20,804 nt of DNA from Planctomycetota bacterium (lineage in GTDB: Bacteria; Planctomycetota; Planctomycetia; Pirellulales; Pirellulaceae), in the NCBI GenBank assembly GCA_026692885.1, contig JAPLNJ010000411.1, forward strand, positions 1 to 20,804, given 5' to 3'. Below the pieces are notes generated by a model, which was given only the letters and a program-made list of their open reading frames with translations, had not been told where the DNA came from and ran no database searches. This document shows, one piece after another, positions 1 through 8,223 of the stretch (the stretch's first letter is position 1; each line of letters begins with the position of its first letter). Made by a program: the position numbers and the translations under genes.

Positions 1-71
1 TCTCGCTCACAAGACTCCTTCACCGGCCGCACAAGGCGGCAGGGGTCGAAGTGAGACAGTCGAACTTGCTG

Positions 72-638
72 TTACCGGAAAATATCCGCCACGGCGATTT
101 CCAGGCCGGGCAGCGAGCTGGCACCGGCCAGCGTGTCTTCGCTGTTGGACATCTCCGGCTGGGCGCCGGGCCGATGGACGGTGACCGTGTGAAAGTAGGG
201 ATCGACGAGCCACACCAACGCGACTCCCGCCGCCAAGTACTCCAGCACCTTGTCGCGGATCTCCTCGGTCTTGTCCGACGGCGACAGGACCTCGACCGCC
301 AGTTGCGGCGGACCCTCGACGAGCGTCGTCTTCTCCGACTGGCGAGCGATCACCTCGGCCGAAAAATACGCCACGTCGATACCTACCACCGTATCTGGGT
401 CCCGCCGCAAGATACAGCCCACTTCGCCCGTGTGGATTTCCCCACGCGGCTCAGGGCGTTGTTCGAGCCAACACATCAATCGATAAGCCACCTTCGAAAC
501 AGTCCGCGTGTGAAAACGATTCCGGTAGGTCATCGGCTTTTCCCTCAGCTGGCCGCGGATCAATTCTCGCTCCGTGCCGTTATCCGGCAAGGCGAGCAGT
601 TCTTCGGTGGTCATTCCGGCGGCGATTGCCGAGCTCAT
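72..638 (-). CDS. Uma2 family endonuclease (DUF820), PD-(D/E)xK fold
   Basis: The 188-residue product has the typical size and layout of Uma2 (DUF820) proteins, predicted restriction-like nucleases that occur in many copies in planctomycetes and cyanobacteria; their cellular role is mostly unknown. Visible family marks are the N-terminal ERELIRGQL (residues 24-32), D88 in GIDVAYF, E116 in the strand VEVLSPSDK, K130 in IRDKVLEYLAAGV, and the closing VWLVDP strand. D88, E116 and K130 fit the expected catalytic triad. There is no signal peptide, so it should be cytoplasmic. The ATG at 638 is preceded by a weak GGAG about ten bases upstream; the ATG at residue 9 is an alternative start. It ends with TAA at 72-74. 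It stands alone on the minus strand, with a repeat element just upstream of its start. The family call is firm; the substrate is unknown. Confidence 0.87.
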   Translation of the reverse strand: MSSAIAAGMTTEELLALPDNGTERELIRGQLREKPMTYRNRFHTRTVSKVAYRLMCWLEQRPEPRGEIHTGEVGCILRRDPDTVVGIDVAYFSAEVIARQSEKTTLVEGPPQLAVEVLSPSDKTEEIRDKVLEYLAAGVALVWLVDPYFHTVTVHRPGAQPEMSNSEDTLAGASSLPGLEIAVADIFR

Positions 639-663
639 AGGTCGAATCTCCGTGATGGAGTGA

Positions 664-741
664 AGCTACATTCAGGTGGCCGCGTCTCTCTGAGACGCGA
701 TTGCCGGTCTCGGAGAGACCGGACCACGTGGGCCGGTAGCT
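664..741. repeat. Twin-hairpin palindromic repeat element
   Basis: Two consecutive perfect 8-bp hairpins with 3-base loops lie at 681-688/692-699 (CGCGTCTC, loop TCT) and 704-711/715-722 (CCGGTCTC, loop GGA). They are enclosed by a short outer inverted repeat, AGCTAC at 664-669 and GTAGCT at 736-741. The arrangement is compact and non-coding, just upstream of the Uma2 start. It resembles REP-like or MITE-like dispersed repeats; no second copy was seen in this window. Confidence 0.6.
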
Positions 742-744
742 GAT

Positions 745-776
745 TTCCTGAGGGCTGCCTCACTTTCCCTCAGGAA
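745..776. repeat. 10-bp perfect inverted repeat, possible terminator stem
   Basis: TTCCTGAGGG at 745-754 pairs perfectly with CCCTCAGGAA at 767-776 around a 12-base loop. It lies about 145 bases beyond the stop codon of the broken minus-strand gene and between two minus-strand genes. No T-run follows on the minus strand, so a classical Rho-independent terminator is not well supported. The rest of the 777-920 gap shows no gene. Confidence 0.4.
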
Positions 777-920
777 GATCATACCCCAGCGTCGTGTCAT
801 GGAAAACCCCTTCAGCATTCCTGCTTAGGATCGGCTGGGCAAGTGAGGCACCTGTCGCAGATGTTCGCCCCGGACATGCAGACTTCAAGGATTCAGGACG
901 GAGCAAGGCGGGGATACAAC

Positions 921-1523
921 TCACTTTTTCGTCGGTGGTAGGTCGGACAGCCGGAGCGTCCAGAGTTTTTCCTCGGCGCCCGTGAGAATCACGCCGGCGC
1001 GGAAGGGCGGGTAACCTACGCAGTAGCCCCGGAATTTGACCTCGTTCCAGCCCGCCCGCAGTGTCACTGGCTGACTGGCCACGAGTCGCACCGTCTGGGC
1101 CTCTTCTCGGAACGGCCCCGTGGCCAACGTCTGGCCGTTCAAGAACCAACGCAGCGGGGTCATGGGATGACCCTGGAACTGGAATTCCAGTTCCGTCTCG
1201 GCCGGCACGTGAAGCCACGTGACGCCGTAATAGACCTGGCCGCCGGAACCGCACCGCACGCGAGTATCCAGGTCGTCGACCGGGGCGTTACGCCAGCGGA
1301 CCTCGCCCAGCTTGTTCCAATAACCGGCGATCAGGTCGCCACGGTAGGCTGCGGCTAGGTCTACCTGCGCATCCGCCGGATAAGCGGCCGCCTCGCACAA
1401 TTCGCGAGTTGCTTGCTTCCAATCCTGATTCGTGCCCGGCATCGGTCCTTGGGGATCGAACGTGAGCTTCTCGAACCCCGGTCCGCCGAACGGACCACAG
1501 ATCTGCCAATGCCGCACCAGCAC
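921..1523 (-). pseudogene. 3' segment of the broken gene: C-terminal jelly-roll-like domain
   Basis: The segment is in the same frame as the middle piece; coding sense runs from 1595 down to the TGA at 921-923. It begins around VRHWQICGPFGGPGFEKL, a pattern seen at the start of galactose-binding-like or PA14-like accessory domains in planctomycete secreted proteins. It ends with a beta-rich stretch (YYGVTWLHVPAETELEFQFQ, RWFLNGQTL, LRAGWNEVKFR) that fits a sugar-binding sandwich domain. The ATG at 1523 is internal to the original gene and has no convincing ribosome binding site. The domain name is a resemblance, not a proven assignment. Confidence 0.68.
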
Positions 1524-1595
1524 GCCACCGGCCAGGCCCAGGAACTGAACGGGCGACCACGAGCCGGGATACAGGCCGGCCTCCGTCGGTTCGTC

Positions 1596-2585
1596 CTAGG
1601 TCTCTTTCGAGGCCGAGCCGTCCGCGTTCGACCACCAGAATTTGTTGTGCCCCGCCAGCGTGGCCTCGAAATTGATCATGGTGCGCAACCCGCCATGCAG
1701 GATTGGCAAGCCCGGCATGGCCGATCGCGGAATCGCGGCCGTCAGCACAAATCCTTCGCCGTCCGGATCCGGCACCCAGTTCAGTTGGGTGCCGTCGAGC
1801 AGTCCGACGTGGCCAAACTCGACCCGATTGACGGGCGTGCGAAAAGTCGCCGGCTTGGCTGCGACGCCAGCGGGAGTCCGGGGATACATGCCCACCGCCA
1901 CCGGCTTGACGGCTTCGCCGTCTCGGCACACGCCGAACACGATTCGCACGTCGCCTGGACGGCCGCCCACCGGACCGCCCGGCGAAGCGCTGAGGTCACC
2001 CTGGAGATACAAACTCAGCGTGTCCGCGAGACGATCGTGAGCGAACAGCCGCTCGGCAGGCTGCAGCGGCTTCGGCTCGAATTTCGTACCCAGCCGCGCG
2101 TGCCACCGCAGGTACAAGTGGTCGGCGTCGTAGAGCAGTCGGGCCTCGACGGTCCGCTCCTGGTCGGCGGAAAATCGTACCGGGTCGCACGACTCCCAGC
2201 CGCGCAGCGTGCCGTCCAGGTTCGCCCCGCCGGTGGCCGGCGCAAAGCGGGCGAGCTTGGCCGAGCCGGCGCCGCCGCAGACCGCCAAAGCGATCTCCGG
2301 CGGGTTGGCGATCTGACCGGCGGTCAGCGTCACCGTTGGCTGGACGTCGGCCAGCGGGCGCACCGGATTCTCCTGCAACGTCCAGCCCACCGCCTCGTAG
2401 ACCAGCGGCGAGACCTTGCCCATGCCGAAGTAGATCTTGCCGCTCTGCCGGTGGGGATAGACGAAACCGGCAAAGAACTCGCCCGGCTGCGGATACAGGC
2501 CGTACTTGTCGGGCGGGAACCGGCGGCCGTCGGGAAAGACCGTGTCGACGTACAGCCCGTCTTCGTTCAGACGAAGTAGTCCCAC
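1596..2585 (-). pseudogene. Middle segment of the broken gene: CBM9-like carbohydrate-binding domain
   Basis: This frame joins the 5' segment at about 2578 and ends at TAG 1596-1598. The ATG at 2585 lies inside the overlap and is not a likely natural start. The region around TVEARLLYDADHLYLRWHA and the following DTLSLYLQGD has the look of a CBM9/DOMON-like module (LYDADHLYL is the usual core strand). The segment ends WWSNADGSASKET, and the codons after the stop read DEPTEAGLYPGSWSPVQF without a break in sense. The stop most simply replaces a residue such as tyrosine (TAC or TAT to TAG), which is an inference. Confidence 0.72.
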
Positions 2586-4288
2586 TTGGGATGCTGTCCT
2601 TCGCGCAGGACGGCGGCGCTGCGCACCCAGCGCTGGCCATCCAGCCGATAGACCATCGAGGTGATCCGGCAGGCCAGATAGCAGCGACCCTCGCGGCGGA
2701 TGAATACCGGACGCCGCAGGTCGCTCACGTCCGGCCAGACGGCATCAATGGTCCAAAGATGTTTCTCGTAATCGACTTTGCATCGTGTCAGCCAATTCTG
2801 CTGGCCCGCGATGTAGACGTGGTCCGGTTGTTCGGGATCAATGGTCCAGCCGTCGTTGGCCCGCGTCTGCGGCGGCAGGAATTCGCGGAGCAACCGGCCG
2901 TCGGCGCTCCATTCGCTAGCGCGGTTCGGACCACCATCCTCGACAACGATCAAGCGATCCTGGCCGTCGGCGTCGGTCCAGACGGCCAGCTTGCCGGGGC
3001 TGATCAAGGTCTGCGGATCGTAGGCGCCAGGCCGTTGGCAGTCGAGGCGGCCGAAGGCGCGGGTGATCTTTCCAGCCCGATCGAGTTGGTACACCCGGTT
3101 GGCCGCCGCGTCGCTCAAGTACGACCGCCCGTGGCTGTCGATCTCAAGATCACTCGGTTGAATACTTTTCGGCACGGCGAACGCGTGTTTCGGAGCGGCC
3201 TGCGGCACACCGCCGACCAGCGCCGCTGAACTCACGACCCAGGCCTCATCGTCGGCCTGATGCAGGATGAACAGCGTGCCCGTGCGGGCGGTCAGGCCCA
3301 GCGGTCTTTTCAGTGGCCATTCCGCCAGGACCCGGCCGTCCGCGCCGTCGTGCACGGTGACTTTGTCCACGTGGTCGGTTTCGCTCTCGATGTAGGACGC
3401 TCTGGCTTTCGTCTCACAGATCCGTCCGCCCTGGGCCACGAAGACGTAGGACTTGGCGGCCGCCGTGTCGCGATAGCAGGCCAGGGCCTTGACCCAACCC
3501 TCGGGCCGGTAGACGTTCAACCGGTTGGCTCGGCCGGTTCCAAACGGTTTGCCGTCGGCGCGGTACACGTACTTCGGTCCGCCGTCGGTGCTGAAACTCC
3601 AGACGTGCTGGCCGTCGGTACAGGTACACGATCCGCCGCCGGCGCCGCCCGAGCCGAAAGCGCGGAGGAACTGCTCGTAGCCGATCGGCTTGTTCAAATC
3701 GAACATCGGCTGGTTCAAGCCGTTCTCCAGGTAGCCCCAGTAGAACACGGCCACGCCGTTGGGTCCCACGTCGACGTCGGCCAACGGCGCGCCGCACGGG
3801 TCGCCGCCAAACGGCTCCGGCTGGTCCCCTTGATCGGGCGTGGGCAGCCAGCATGACGGCCCGCCGACAAACCGCGGGACGACGCTGTGGTACTCGCCGT
3901 CGACGCGCCATTTCGCAGCCGGCATGCTGATGCCCTTGACACCATAGACGCCCGGCGGCAACGGCATGAAGTTGTCGTCCAGGCCGTCCCAAGACTCGGT
4001 GAACTGACCCCGATTCTCGGCCGTCACCGTACGCGGCTGGCCGGCGAGAAACGTGCTGAGGATCCAGTCCGGATGCTTGGGGTCGGTAATAGCCAGCGTC
4101 ACGCGGTAGGTTTGGGGCAAGGGGCCGGCCGTGGGCAACTGGTAACGGACGGCTGCGCCGCTGACGGGATCGTCCGCCGCCGACACGCTGAACAGGCTCC
4201 CCAGCACGACGGCGAAACCTACCAAGGATCTCAGGGCGAGTTTCAGCCAGCCTCTCCTGTGCAGATGTAATGCTCTTCCCGTTGACAT
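2567..4288 (-). pseudogene. 5' segment of the broken gene: signal peptide, FlgD-like domain, propeller
   Basis: This segment codes for about 573 residues before the frameshift stop. The N-terminus is a basic stretch followed by the hydrophobic run LALRSLVGFAVVLGSLFSVS, a Sec-type signal peptide. A FlgD-like Ig module follows. Next come repeated beta-propeller features typical of NHL/SMP-30-like propellers: VDVGPNGVAVFYWGYLEN, LEIDSHGRSYLSDAAANRVY, LDRAGKITRAFG, IVVEDGGPNRASEWSADG and DHVYIAGQQNWLTRCKVD. The open frame extends upstream to 4522, but that extra part translates repeat sequence (VGQAFQPDVGL, SPRPGTPGG) and is not considered coding. Taken alone, it might still yield a secreted propeller fragment. 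Confidence 0.75.
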
Positions 4289-4397
4289 CAGCGTCGCGGT
4301 GAGCGAAATGAACACTCGGGCGGCTGCGATGGTTTCGGGCATGGCAGTGGTTTTCGGCAAGTACGGTGCGACACGAGACGGCCCTGATTGTAACCTT

Positions 4398-4428
4398 TCT
4401 CCGCCGGGAGTACCGGGGCGAGGGGAGA
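4398..4428 (-). repeat. Copy of the CCCCGGTACTCC hairpin repeat (variant)
   Basis: On the minus strand the core reads CCCTCGCCCCGGTACTCCCG, the same core as the copies at 17891-17911, 17931-17974 and 20767-20804, with one extra C and a divergent right half. Here the G-rich tail seen in two other copies is absent, so this copy is degenerate. Confidence 0.65.
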
Positions 4429-4435
4429 AAACCAG

Positions 4436-4466
4436 GCCGACGTCAGGCTGGAAAGCCTGACCTACT
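4436..4466 (-). repeat. Hairpin repeat related to the 15323-15375 repeat
   Basis: GTCAGGCT at 4442-4449 pairs perfectly with AGCCTGAC at 4454-4461 around a GGAA loop. On the minus strand it is preceded by CAAGTAG and reads GTAGGTCAGGCTTTCCAGCC. This matches the left hairpin at 15323-15346 in layout and loop (TTCC) but with a changed stem on both arms, so the structure is kept while the sequence differs. Confidence 0.6.
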
Positions 4467-4688
4467 TGGTTGTGGACTGGGGCTTCGCTTAGGCTCAGCC
4501 GCCAGCCACCCCGATCGCGCACGGCACTGACGAGAGTTGGTGACCTTACGATCTCGGCTGTCGGCGTGTTGCGTCGGATCGGCGGGTGGACAACAATACC
4601 GGGGAGAACGCTCGGAGCATCGTCAGTTCGAGTCCTTTTCCAAACACCTCACTTCGAGACGCACACCCCGTGGTCTCGTACCAGCAAC

Positions 4689-5675
4689 ATGATGCCAAAG
4701 CCTCAAGGCTCGTTTCGACTGTTCCAGGCCGGTGGGATTACCGTCTTCCTGCACTGGTCGTGGTTTCTGGTCGCGGCTTACGAGTTCAATGCTCGCGCGG
4801 ATCGATACGACTCGCGCGGTTGGAATGTCGTGGAGTACCTGGCGCTGTTCGCGATGGTCTTGATGCACGAATTCGGGCACTCCCTCGCGTGCCGGCAAGT
4901 GGGCGGACAGGCCAGCCAGATCGTGCTCTGGCCCTTGGGTGGTGTGGCCTACGTCGCGCCACCGCAGCGACCAGGGGCGACGCTGTGGAGCATTGTGGCG
5001 GGGCCGCTGGTGAATGTCGTGTTGTTCGTCGTGCTGACCGCGCTCGAAGTAATCGTTCTGACGGCTGGTTTGGCGGAAACGACATCCGATGCGATCCGCT
5101 GCTTAGATGAGATTTGGAAAATGAACCTCGGCCTGCTGGTATTTAATCTGCTCCCCATTTACCCCTTGGACGGTGGTCAGATTCTGCGGTCACTGCTGTG
5201 GTACTTTGTGGGGCCCGCCAAGAGCCTCGTGGCCACGACGGTGATCGGCCTGCTGGGCGTGGGGCTGTTGTTAACGTTGGTAGTGTTCGGGTTGGTGATG
5301 TCCGGGGCGGCGGTGTCCGGGGCGATCCTCTGGTTGGGCGTGCTCTGTGCGTTCATCCTTATGAACTGTTGGCGCGGGTTGCAGACAGCGCTGGTGATGC
5401 TCAAGCTGGAGCGACGGCCCCGACGCCTCGGCTTCGCCTGCCCGATCTGCCGGATGGCGCCGCAAATGGGCGCCTTCTGGGGTTGTGGGCGCTGCCGCAC
5501 CGCGTTCGACACGTTCGAAACGCTGGCTACCTGCCCCACTTGTGCCGCGCAATTTGCGCAGACGCGGTGCCTGAACTGCGGCGGTGAAAGTCCACTGAGC
5601 GAATGGCTTGTACCCGCTCCGGTGATGGCCACCTTGGCGCCGATTTCTCCCGATAGCCCCCAGTCAGGTCCGTAA
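4689..5675 (+). CDS. M50 family (site-2 protease-like) membrane zinc metalloprotease with C-terminal zinc ribbons
   Basis: The 328-residue product is a polytopic membrane protease of the S2P/M50 family, which cuts membrane-embedded substrates. The zinc site is HEFGH at residues 60-64 in a hydrophobic helix, and the second family motif is NLLPIYPLDGG at 153-163, where the aspartate is the third metal ligand. Further hydrophobic segments lie at about 15-32, 47-60, 100-126, 182-204 and 207-228. The last 80 residues are unusual: C251/C254, C266/C269, C282/C285 and C294/C297 form four CxxC pairs, enough for two zinc ribbons on the cytoplasmic or periplasmic side. The start is one of two adjacent ATG codons (4689 or 4692); neither has a clear Shine-Dalgarno. 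An open frame extends upstream to 4470, but that part is repeat-derived and lacks family similarity. The substrate is unknown. Confidence 0.88.
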   Translation: MMPKPQGSFRLFQAGGITVFLHWSWFLVAAYEFNARADRYDSRGWNVVEYLALFAMVLMHEFGHSLACRQVGGQASQIVLWPLGGVAYVAPPQRPGATLWSIVAGPLVNVVLFVVLTALEVIVLTAGLAETTSDAIRCLDEIWKMNLGLLVFNLLPIYPLDGGQILRSLLWYFVGPAKSLVATTVIGLLGVGLLLTLVVFGLVMSGAAVSGAILWLGVLCAFILMNCWRGLQTALVMLKLERRPRRLGFACPICRMAPQMGAFWGCGRCRTAFDTFETLATCPTCAAQFAQTRCLNCGGESPLSEWLVPAPVMATLAPISPDSPQSGP

Positions 5676-5802
5676 CGACTAGGTTTAACCGCGTGCGGCA
5701 TGGCATGGGCAAACTGGAGCCAGATTCGACGAGTTGGATCGTACCTACAAAAAATTGAAATCTGTACGCCTGACCCCTGCCCCTGGTTAGAGGATTCCTG
5801 CC

Positions 5803-8223
5803 ATGACACGTTACGCTACGCACTGCCTCGCTGTTTGGTTGACATTCGGTGTTTCAGGTCTGGCGTCCGCCGCCGAGGCCAGGGTATTCCGGTCCGCCCA
5901 GCCGGTCTGGCCGACGGGGCGCGAGGCGGAGCTGAATCTGCTGGTGGGCTTTCGCGCGGTGCTCGCCGCCCCGCCCCTAAAGCACGCCGTTCTGCGCGTG
6001 GCCGCCTCGACGTTGTACCGCGCCCGCGTCAACGGTGAATTCCTGGGACACGGCCCAGCGCGGGGGCCGCACGGGTACTACCGGGTGGACGAATGGGACC
6101 TGAGCGGGAAACTCGTGGCGGGCCAGAACGTCGTGGCCCTCGAGGTCGCCGGGTACAACTGCAACAGCTACTACCTCCTGGATCAGCCGTCGTTCCTGCA
6201 AGCGGAAGTCGTAGCGGACGGGAAAGTGCTGGCCTCGACGGCCGGCGAGGGCGTACCGTTCACCGCGGCCGTGTTGGAGCACCGCGTTCAGAAGGTCCAG
6301 CGTTACAGCTTCCAGCGACCGTTCATCGAGTACTACCGGCTGCAACCGGGCACCGACCGTTGGCTGCGTGAACCGGCAGCACCTTGGTCCGTCGTCGAGT
6401 GCCGAGTCCAACCGGAGAAGAAGCTGCTTCCGCGACATGTGCTCGCCCCCGAGTTCGCGGTCATCCGGCCGGTGCGGCACGTCGCCCAAGGACGAACGGA
6501 GCGGCAGCAGACTGTACCCAGTTTGTGGAAAGACCGCTCGCTGGTCCAGATCGGGCCGAAACTGAAGGGTTACCCGGAAAGCGAACTGGTCGTCGTGCCG
6601 TCGACGGAACTGCAGCACCTGACTTCCGCGCAGACGGCCGCGATCGACCAACCCTATCGGCCGGAGGAGCAGCTCGAACTGCCGGAGCATACCTACCACA
6701 TCCTGGACTTGGGAGCGAACTTGACGGGCTTTCTGGGCGCCCGCATCACCTGCTCCAAGAAAACGCGGCTGGCGCTGGTCTTCGACGAAGTCCTGTCCGG
6801 CACGGACGTCGATTTCAAACGCCTCGGTTGCGTGAACGCGGTCAGCTACGAATTGGAACCCGGCGACTACCAGGTCGAGTCGCTGGAACCGTACACGTTG
6901 CGTTACTTGAAGCTCATCGGCCGGGCCGGAGCGTGTGAAGTCCGTGACGTGACCCTGCGCGAGTGCGCGCATCCGGCGATCCAGCAGGCTCAGTTCGCCT
7001 GCAGCGACCCACGGCTCGCACGCCTGTTTGCTGCCGGCGCCCTCACGTTCCGGCAGAACGCCCTGGACATCTTCATGGACTGCCCATCGCGCGAACGAGC
7101 CGGTTGGCTGTGCGACAGCTTCTTCACCGCGCGCAGCGCCTGTGATCTGACGGGTACGACGCGCATCGAACGCAACTTTTTCGAAAACTACCTGTTGCCC
7201 GAACGCTTCGAACATCTCCCGGACGGCATGTTACCGATGTGCTATCCGGCCGATCACAACGACGGCGTGTTCATCCCTAACTGGGCCTTGTGGTTCGTGG
7301 TGCAGTTGGAGGAGTACGCCGCCCGCAACGGCGAACGAACCATCGTCGAGGGCCTGCGGGCCAAGGTGTTGCGGCTGATGGAATTTTTCCAGCAGTACGA
7401 GAATTCGGATGGCTTGTTGGAAAAGTTGCCCAGTTGGGTATTTGTCGAGTGGTCGAAGGCCAATGCCTTCGTCCAGGACGTGAACTACCCGTCCAACATG
7501 CTGTACGCCGCAGCCTTGTCGACGGCCGGGCGAATCTACGGTGTACCGGAACTGAGCGCCAAGGCCGAGCGGATTCGCGAGACGATCCGTCGGCAGTCGT
7601 TCGACGGTCAATTCTTCGTGGACAACGCAGTACGCCGCGACGGCCAGCTGAAAGTCACCCAGAACCGCAGCGAGGTCTGCCAATACTTCGCGTTCTTCTT
7701 TGGAGCCGCCAGCCCACAGAGCCACGCCGAATTATGGAACATCCTGTGCCAGCAATTCGGTCCGGACCGCGTCCAGACGAAGGCTTTTCCGGAAGTCCAT
7801 GTCGCCAATTCGTTCGTCGGCAATATGCTGCGGATGGAATTGCTGTCGCGTGGCGGACGCAAGCAGCAGATCTTGGACGAATCGATCGCCTATCTGTCGT
7901 ACATGGCCGAACGGACCGGCACCCTGTGGGAGAATGTCGGCGCCGACGCCAGCTGCAATCACGGCTTTGCCTCGCACATCGTCCACACCCTGTACCGGGA
8001 CGTACTCGGCGTGGAGCGCGTGGATCACCCAGCGCGGAAGGTCTTCGTCCGGTTCGGCGACCTGAAGTTGGACTGGTGCGAAGGCCGGCTGCCGCAGCCT
8101 CAGGGTGACATCCGTCTGCGCTGGTGGAAGGACGGCGAGCAGTTGCTGTACACGCTCACCGTGCCAGCGGGCTACGAGGTACAGGTCGAGAACCTGACCG
8201 GGAAACCGCTGGTGATGAAGTAA
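5803..8223 (+). CDS. Secreted GH78-like alpha-L-rhamnosidase
   Basis: The 806-residue protein has a signal peptide (residues 1-23, ending GLASA before AEARVF) and then a beta-sandwich module with ARVNGEFLGHGPARGP and QNVVALEVAGYNCNSYYLL, typical of GH78 accessory domains. An (alpha/alpha)6-barrel follows. The barrel carries DCPSRERAGWLCD at 426-438, corresponding to the family motif usually read as DCPxRxExxGWxGD, and LWENVGADASCNHG around 708-721, where the family has a conserved glutamate and histidine. The protein should hydrolyse terminal alpha-L-rhamnose, or a related sugar, from polysaccharides in the periplasm or outside the cell. AGAGGA at 5789-5794 lies eight bases before the ATG, which supports the start. 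It ends at TAA 8221-8223, before a repeat-rich gap. The fold assignment is good; the exact sugar is not known, and the replaced motif positions add doubt. Confidence 0.83.
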   Translation: MTRYATHCLAVWLTFGVSGLASAAEARVFRSAQPVWPTGREAELNLLVGFRAVLAAPPLKHAVLRVAASTLYRARVNGEFLGHGPARGPHGYYRVDEWDLSGKLVAGQNVVALEVAGYNCNSYYLLDQPSFLQAEVVADGKVLASTAGEGVPFTAAVLEHRVQKVQRYSFQRPFIEYYRLQPGTDRWLREPAAPWSVVECRVQPEKKLLPRHVLAPEFAVIRPVRHVAQGRTERQQTVPSLWKDRSLVQIGPKLKGYPESELVVVPSTELQHLTSAQTAAIDQPYRPEEQLELPEHTYHILDLGANLTGFLGARITCSKKTRLALVFDEVLSGTDVDFKRLGCVNAVSYELEPGDYQVESLEPYTLRYLKLIGRAGACEVRDVTLRECAHPAIQQAQFACSDPRLARLFAAGALTFRQNALDIFMDCPSRERAGWLCDSFFTARSACDLTGTTRIERNFFENYLLPERFEHLPDGMLPMCYPADHNDGVFIPNWALWFVVQLEEYAARNGERTIVEGLRAKVLRLMEFFQQYENSDGLLEKLPSWVFVEWSKANAFVQDVNYPSNMLYAAALSTAGRIYGVPELSAKAERIRETIRRQSFDGQFFVDNAVRRDGQLKVTQNRSEVCQYFAFFFGAASPQSHAELWNILCQQFGPDRVQTKAFPEVHVANSFVGNMLRMELLSRGGRKQQILDESIAYLSYMAERTGTLWENVGADASCNHGFASHIVHTLYRDVLGVERVDHPARKVFVRFGDLKLDWCEGRLPQPQGDIRLRWWKDGEQLLYTLTVPAGYEVQVENLTGKPLVMK

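Larger units (their letters stand above)
921..4288 (-). pseudogene. Large secreted FlgD/propeller/CBM9-like protein gene, broken by a frameshift and a nonsense codon
   Basis: Three open segments on the minus strand read as one protein of about 1122 residues once two lesions are repaired. The first lesion is near 2578, where the frame closes with WDYFV-stop; adding one C (TTCGTC to TTCCGTC) gives WDYFRLNEDGLYVDTVFPDG and continues in the next frame. The second is a TAG at 1596-1598: segments 1596-2585 and 921-1523 are in the same frame, and coding sense continues directly across the stop. The product would have a signal peptide (residues 1-37, ending SVSA before ADDP), an FlgD-like Ig domain (WDGLDDNFMPLPPGVYGVKG), an NHL/six-bladed propeller region, a CBM9-like domain, and a C-terminal jelly-roll-like domain. 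The start at 4288 was chosen because it places the signal peptide at the N-terminus; the ATG at 4342 is an alternative. Whether the lesions are real or assembly errors cannot be decided here. Confidence 0.8.
4289..4688. other. Intergenic region between divergent genes, partly repeats
   Basis: About 400 bases separate the start of the broken minus-strand gene from the M50 protease start. They hold two repeat copies (4398-4428 and 4436-4466, listed separately). Promoters for both flanking genes are expected here, but no confident -35/-10 pair was seen. Open frames crossing this region only translate repeats. Confidence 0.6.

Noticed and set aside
2567..2590. Programmed -1 frameshifting between the first two segments of the broken gene
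   Set aside because: No X-XXY-YYZ slippery heptamer or clear downstream stimulatory structure was seen at the junction, and a second, unrelated stop follows in the same gene.
5977..7215. Long minus-strand open frame of 412 codons inside the rhamnosidase gene
   Set aside because: It is antisense to a recognisable enzyme. High GC at third positions produces such shadows, and the translation has no signal peptide, motif or family pattern.
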